In this document: positions 61,501 through 64,000 of the stretch, one piece after another
Layout of the letters: each line of letters starts with the position of its first letter
Numbering within the stretch: position 1 is the stretch's first letter
Assembly (NCBI RefSeq): GCF_028416595.1
Contig: NZ_JAMQKC010000003.1
Location: 1-64,000, forward strand
DNA from: Aquibacillus salsiterrae
GTDB lineage: Bacteria > Bacillota > Bacilli > Bacillales > Amphibacillaceae
Direction: 5' to 3'
DNA: 64,000 nt
Notes under the pieces: model-generated
What the model was told of the DNA's origin: nothing
The model's input: the letters and a program-made list of their open reading frames with translations, nothing else
Databases searched by the model: none
Program-made: the position numbers and the translations under genes

Positions 61501-63123
61501 TGGTCCAAGCCAAGTTAATGTTGACGTTACAACTTGTTCACGATAAGCATCAATTGGTGGATTCGTTACTTGTGCAAACAACTGTTTAAAGTAATTAAAT
61601 AGTGATTGTGGGCGGTCAGACAATACAGCAAGTGGTACGTCATTACCCATCGCCCCGATTGGGTCTTTACCATCTCTCACAAGTGGAAGTAAATATTTTT
61701 CGACATCTTCATTCGTGTAGCCAAATGCTTTTTGTCGTTGATAAAGACTAGTAATTGGCTCTTGGTCACTCGTATTATTTGCCGTTATTTTCACAAGGTT
61801 ATCATCTAGCCATTGTTGATAAGGATGAGCAGTCGCAACTTCCTGCTTTATTTCTTCATCTGAAACAATTCTTCCTTCTTCTAAGTCAACTAATAGCATT
61901 TTACCAGGACTTAAACGATCCTTATATAAAATATTTTCTTCCTCAACATCAATTACGCCTACCTCGGAAGAATAAATAATATAATCATCCTTTGTTACAT
62001 AGTAACGTGCTGGACGTAAGCCATTTCGGTCTAAGATTGCTCCGATTTGTTTTCCATCGGTAAACGTAATGGAAGTAGGGCCATCCCACTGCTCCATCAT
62101 GCTACTATAATACTCATAAAATGCTCTCTTTTCTTTTGGCATATGAGGATTTTTCTTCCATGGTTCTGGAATTAACATCATCGCAGCATGTGCTGGTTTT
62201 CTACCTGCAAGCGTGAAAAATTCAAGTGCGTTATCTAAAACAGATGAATCACTTCCGTTATCATTTAAAATAGGAAGTAATTTATTCAAATCGTCTCCGA
62301 AAGCTTCCGAAACAAACTGTTGTTCACGAGCACGCATCCAATTGATGTTCCCTCTCATCGTATTAATTTCACCATTGTGGATTAAGTAACGATTCGGGTG
62401 AGCTCTCTCCCAGCTTGGGAATGTATTAGTACTAAATCTTGAATGAACAAGCGAAAAAGCAGATACAAAGTCCTCATCTTGTAAATCAAGATAGAACTCA
62501 TCCACTTGATTTGGTGTTAATAGTCCTTTATAAACAATTGTTTTGTTAGAAAGACTAGCAAAGTAAAAACGGACTTCACGTTGGTTCGCCCAGTTTTCCG
62601 CTTGCTTTCTAATAACATATAATTTTCGTTCAAAAGCTAAATCATCCACTAAACTATCATCAGCACCGATAAACACTTGCCTAATTACTGGGCAAGTTTC
62701 TTGTGCGCCAATTCCGACTTTTCTGACATCTGTCGGTACAGTTCTCCAACCCAATAATTGTTGACCTTCTTGCTCAATTAATTGGTTTACTTGGTTTTCA
62801 ATTTCGATTCTTTCTTCTTCGTTATCAGAAAAGAATACCATCCCAACGCCATAACGACCTTTTTCTGGTAAGTTTATATCTGAACATACTTTACGGAAAT
62901 AACTATCTGGTATTTGAACCATAATTCCCGCACCGTCACCTGTATTAGGATCACTACCTTGACCACCACGGTGATCTAATTGACAAAGCATTTCTAATCC
63001 TTTTTTCACAATATCATGTGTTTGCAATCCCTTTATATGAGCATATAAACCGATTCCACATGCGTCATGTTCAAATTCAGGACGGTATAACCCTTGTGCC
63101 TTAGGCATCCGACTGTAACTCAT
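58570..63123 (-). CDS. gltA: glutamate synthase large subunit
   Basis: Start ATG 63123 (MSYSRMPKAQGL) is set by GGGGGCG upstream; the longer frame adds 23 basic residues overlapping the promoter region. The 1517-residue protein (gltA in Bacillus, gltB in E. coli) has a short propeptide before the class II amidotransferase cysteine in HDACGIGLYA, a central domain, the FMN/iron-sulfur synthase domain with CHMDTCPVGVATQNPELR, and the C-terminal Gly-rich beta-helix (GDANDYVGKGLSGGKIVV). It makes glutamate from glutamine and 2-oxoglutarate. The divergent gltC and its box indicate LysR-type activation. Confidence 0.96.
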   Translation of the reverse strand: MSYSRMPKAQGLYRPEFEHDACGIGLYAHIKGLQTHDIVKKGLEMLCQLDHRGGQGSDPNTGDGAGIMVQIPDSYFRKVCSDINLPEKGRYGVGMVFFSDNEEERIEIENQVNQLIEQEGQQLLGWRTVPTDVRKVGIGAQETCPVIRQVFIGADDSLVDDLAFERKLYVIRKQAENWANQREVRFYFASLSNKTIVYKGLLTPNQVDEFYLDLQDEDFVSAFSLVHSRFSTNTFPSWERAHPNRYLIHNGEINTMRGNINWMRAREQQFVSEAFGDDLNKLLPILNDNGSDSSVLDNALEFFTLAGRKPAHAAMMLIPEPWKKNPHMPKEKRAFYEYYSSMMEQWDGPTSITFTDGKQIGAILDRNGLRPARYYVTKDDYIIYSSEVGVIDVEEENILYKDRLSPGKMLLVDLEEGRIVSDEEIKQEVATAHPYQQWLDDNLVKITANNTSDQEPITSLYQRQKAFGYTNEDVEKYLLPLVRDGKDPIGAMGNDVPLAVLSDRPQSLFNYFKQLFAQVTNPPIDAYREQVVTSTLTWLGPEGNILHPDETNCRRIQLDSPVITNAELAELRNDTLDGFKSYTIDTLFSGDLEQALNDMFNEADQAINNGANLLILSDRHMSETQVAIPALLAASALHQYLVRQGNRTKISLIVESGETREVHHFAALLGYGVDAINPYLALETYRDQIAKGNLEYTYEDAVAKYVDGVTEGVVKVMSKMGISTVQSYRGAQIFEAVGISKKVIEQHFTGTASQIDGIGLETIAKEAMDRHQLGYKEEVMKSLDPGSDFQWRKTGEHHAFNPKTIHTLQWACRRGDYSLFKEFSKAADEERLGFLRNLFSFKANNSIPIEEVESVDSIVKRFKTGAMSFGSLSQEAHEALAIAMNRIGGKSNSGEGGENPNRYTVDENGDFRRSAIKQIASGRFGVKSHYLVHADELQIKMAQGAKPGEGGQLPGKKVYPWVAEVRGSTPGVDLISPPPHHDIYSIEDLAQLIHDLKNANRDARISVKLVAKAGVGTIAAGVAKGSADVISVVGYDGGTGASPKTSIKHTGLPWELGLAEAHQTLMLNGLRDRVVLETDGKLLTGKDVAMAALLGAEEFGFATAPLVVLGCVMMRVCHMDTCPVGVATQNPELRKKFIGEPDHIVNYMHFVAEELREIMAQLGFRTVDEMVGRTDLLGVSDRAKEHWKAKDLDLSTLLYQAEGPRTYRQPQNHKIDQSLDITQILPAVQSAIEKQEKVDVSFSIRNINRVAGTIVGSEISKRYGEVGLPEDTITLRFTGSAGQSFGAFIPKGMTMLLSGDANDYVGKGLSGGKIVVSSPKESTIFPSKNVIAGNVSFYGATGGEAYINGMAGERFAVRNSGANVVVEGIGDHGCEYMTGGRVVVLGDVGKNFAAGMSGGIAYVYTEAIDTFKTLTNQEMIEFDTFENVEEENDLRQMIEKHVFYTNSSKARAILENWETEKQKIVKVIPKDYKYMLNQIQSYVDAGQTEEQAKMSAFDAKNNKKLVEVKKLEKAVVQ

Positions 63124-63221
63124 ATTTATACGCCCCCGTTTTTCTTTTCTTTTTAAAGGTCTCTTATTTATATTGTAGGTTTTCTTATTCATCCAAACAA
63201 TATATAATATAGATTAAAGTT

Positions 63222-63236
63222 ATCTCATTTTGAGAA
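63222..63236. promoter_or_regulatory. GltC-type operator between gltA and gltC
   Basis: ATCTCATTTTGAGAA is a near-perfect dyad (ATCTCA-N3-TGAGAA) and resembles the GltC box I known from Bacillus subtilis. It lies between the divergent genes 23 bp before the gltC ATG, where GltC can activate gltA and repress its own gene. Confidence 0.7.
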
Positions 63237-63258
63237 CGATTGGTCAGGAGTGGTAAAA

Positions 63259-64000
63259 ATGGAACTACGACAATTACGATATTTTATGGAAGTAGCAGAA
63301 CGTGAGCACGTATCTGAGGCTGCTGCTAATTTACACGTAGCGCAATCAGCGATTAGTCGACAAATCGCCAACCTTGAAGCGGAATTAGGGGTGGCGTTGT
63401 TTGAACGGGAGGGCAGAAATGTCAAGCTAACACAAATCGGAAGAATCTTTTTTACACATACAACAACAGCGATGAAAGCCATTGAACATGCGAAGAAACA
63501 AATTGATGAGCACTTAGATCCAGAACGCGGGACAATTAAAATCGGCTTCCCAACTAGTTTAGCAAGTCATTTGTTACCTACTGTCATTTCTGAATTTAAA
63601 CAGAAGTATCCGAAAGTAGCCTTTCAATTAAGGCAAGGATCTTATAACTTTTTAATTGATGCAGTTAAAAATCGCGACATTGACTTAGCTTTTCTTGGAC
63701 CTGTACCGACTGATCAAGTAGACATTAAAAGTGATATTTTATTTACTGAAAACCTAAGTGCACTTGTACCGGCATCCCACCCTTTGGCTGAACGCAGCAG
63801 TCTAGATTTACGTGATTTGCGCAAAGAAGCATTTGTCCTTTTTCCAAAAGGATATATTCTCCATAAGTTAGTGATTGATGGATGTAAACAAGCTGGATTC
63901 CAGCCAAATGTAACTTCAGAAGGAGAGGATCTTGATGCGATTAAAGGCCTTGTCTCAGCAGGAATCGGGATTACTCTGTTACCAGAAAGTGCCTTTGGTG
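63259..64000 (+). CDS. gltC: LysR-family activator of glutamate synthase (partial)
   Basis: The gene begins at ATG 63259 behind CAGGAGTG and runs off the window after 247 codons, so about 50 residues are missing. It has the LysR helix-turn-helix (AAANLHVAQSAISRQIANLE, about 18-37) followed by the effector-binding domain (GTIKIGFPTSLASHLLPTVI, about 93-112). Divergent placement against gltA and the operator between them identify it as GltC, which activates glutamate synthase when 2-oxoglutarate is plentiful. Confidence 0.93.
   Translation, partial: MELRQLRYFMEVAEREHVSEAAANLHVAQSAISRQIANLEAELGVALFEREGRNVKLTQIGRIFFTHTTTAMKAIEHAKKQIDEHLDPERGTIKIGFPTSLASHLLPTVISEFKQKYPKVAFQLRQGSYNFLIDAVKNRDIDLAFLGPVPTDQVDIKSDILFTENLSALVPASHPLAERSSLDLRDLRKEAFVLFPKGYILHKLVIDGCKQAGFQPNVTSEGEDLDAIKGLVSAGIGITLLPESAFG

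Overview
The window looks like chromosomal DNA of a low-GC, endospore-forming member of the Bacillaceae, closest in flavour to Oceanobacillus, Virgibacillus or Lentibacillus; the genus is an inference. Supporting signs are a gamma-type small acid-soluble spore protein with three repeats, an Sda-type checkpoint protein, YqhV, a Gly/Tyr-rich coat-like protein, a proBA operon behind a T-box, a lysine riboswitch before dapA, and a divergent gltC/glutamate synthase locus with a GltC-type box. No search could be run, so every assignment rests on motifs, lengths and context.

Region 1, about 1-14.2 kb, is an AT-rich accessory island. Three copies of one insertion-sequence family (355-1981, 1992-3617, 8513-10140) surround an ATP-grasp / MFS exporter / ATP-grasp operon (3761-7468). 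A decayed transposase follows, then a UDP-sugar dehydrogenase broken by one stop codon, a Sir2-like NAD-binding protein and a paralogue of the alanyl-tRNA synthetase catalytic core. The set resembles a small amino-acid-ligating biosynthetic locus with its exporter; no known pathway fits exactly. A 29-codon remnant of a tyrosine recombinase marks its right edge.

Region 2, about 14.8-25.2 kb, holds the spore protein, a large UxaA-family dehydratase-like gene behind a perfect CcpA cre site, a Tn554-type transposition module (tnpA, tnpB, tnpC) without cargo, a metallo-beta-lactamase-fold hydrolase and a LarA-like protein. Region 3, 25.2-36 kb, is housekeeping: two base-excision repair genes, a nucleotidyltransferase, a RimK-like ATP-grasp gene, riboswitch-controlled dapA, sda, an M20 peptidase, CvfB and a YaiI-family protein.

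Region 4, 36-39.6 kb, is degenerate. Secreted-protein genes have been broken by a 141-bp MITE and a 150-bp REPIN-like element, beside a promoter-plus-terminator unit that may encode a small RNA, and a VanZ-family gene. Region 5, 39.7-64 kb, is core metabolism: cysK with a rhodanese, a DEDDh exonuclease, an AraC regulator, ilvA, ppaC, proBA, a tripartite tricarboxylate transporter with a TctA-TctB fusion, an MFS exporter, ilvE, both glutamate synthase subunits and gltC, which runs off the window.

Small dispersed repeats are frequent in the gaps: a family starting TAAGAAAAGCGC and ending GGAGCTAGACA at ten or more places, REP-like hairpins, a 52-bp tandem hairpin array and a pair of long palindromes.
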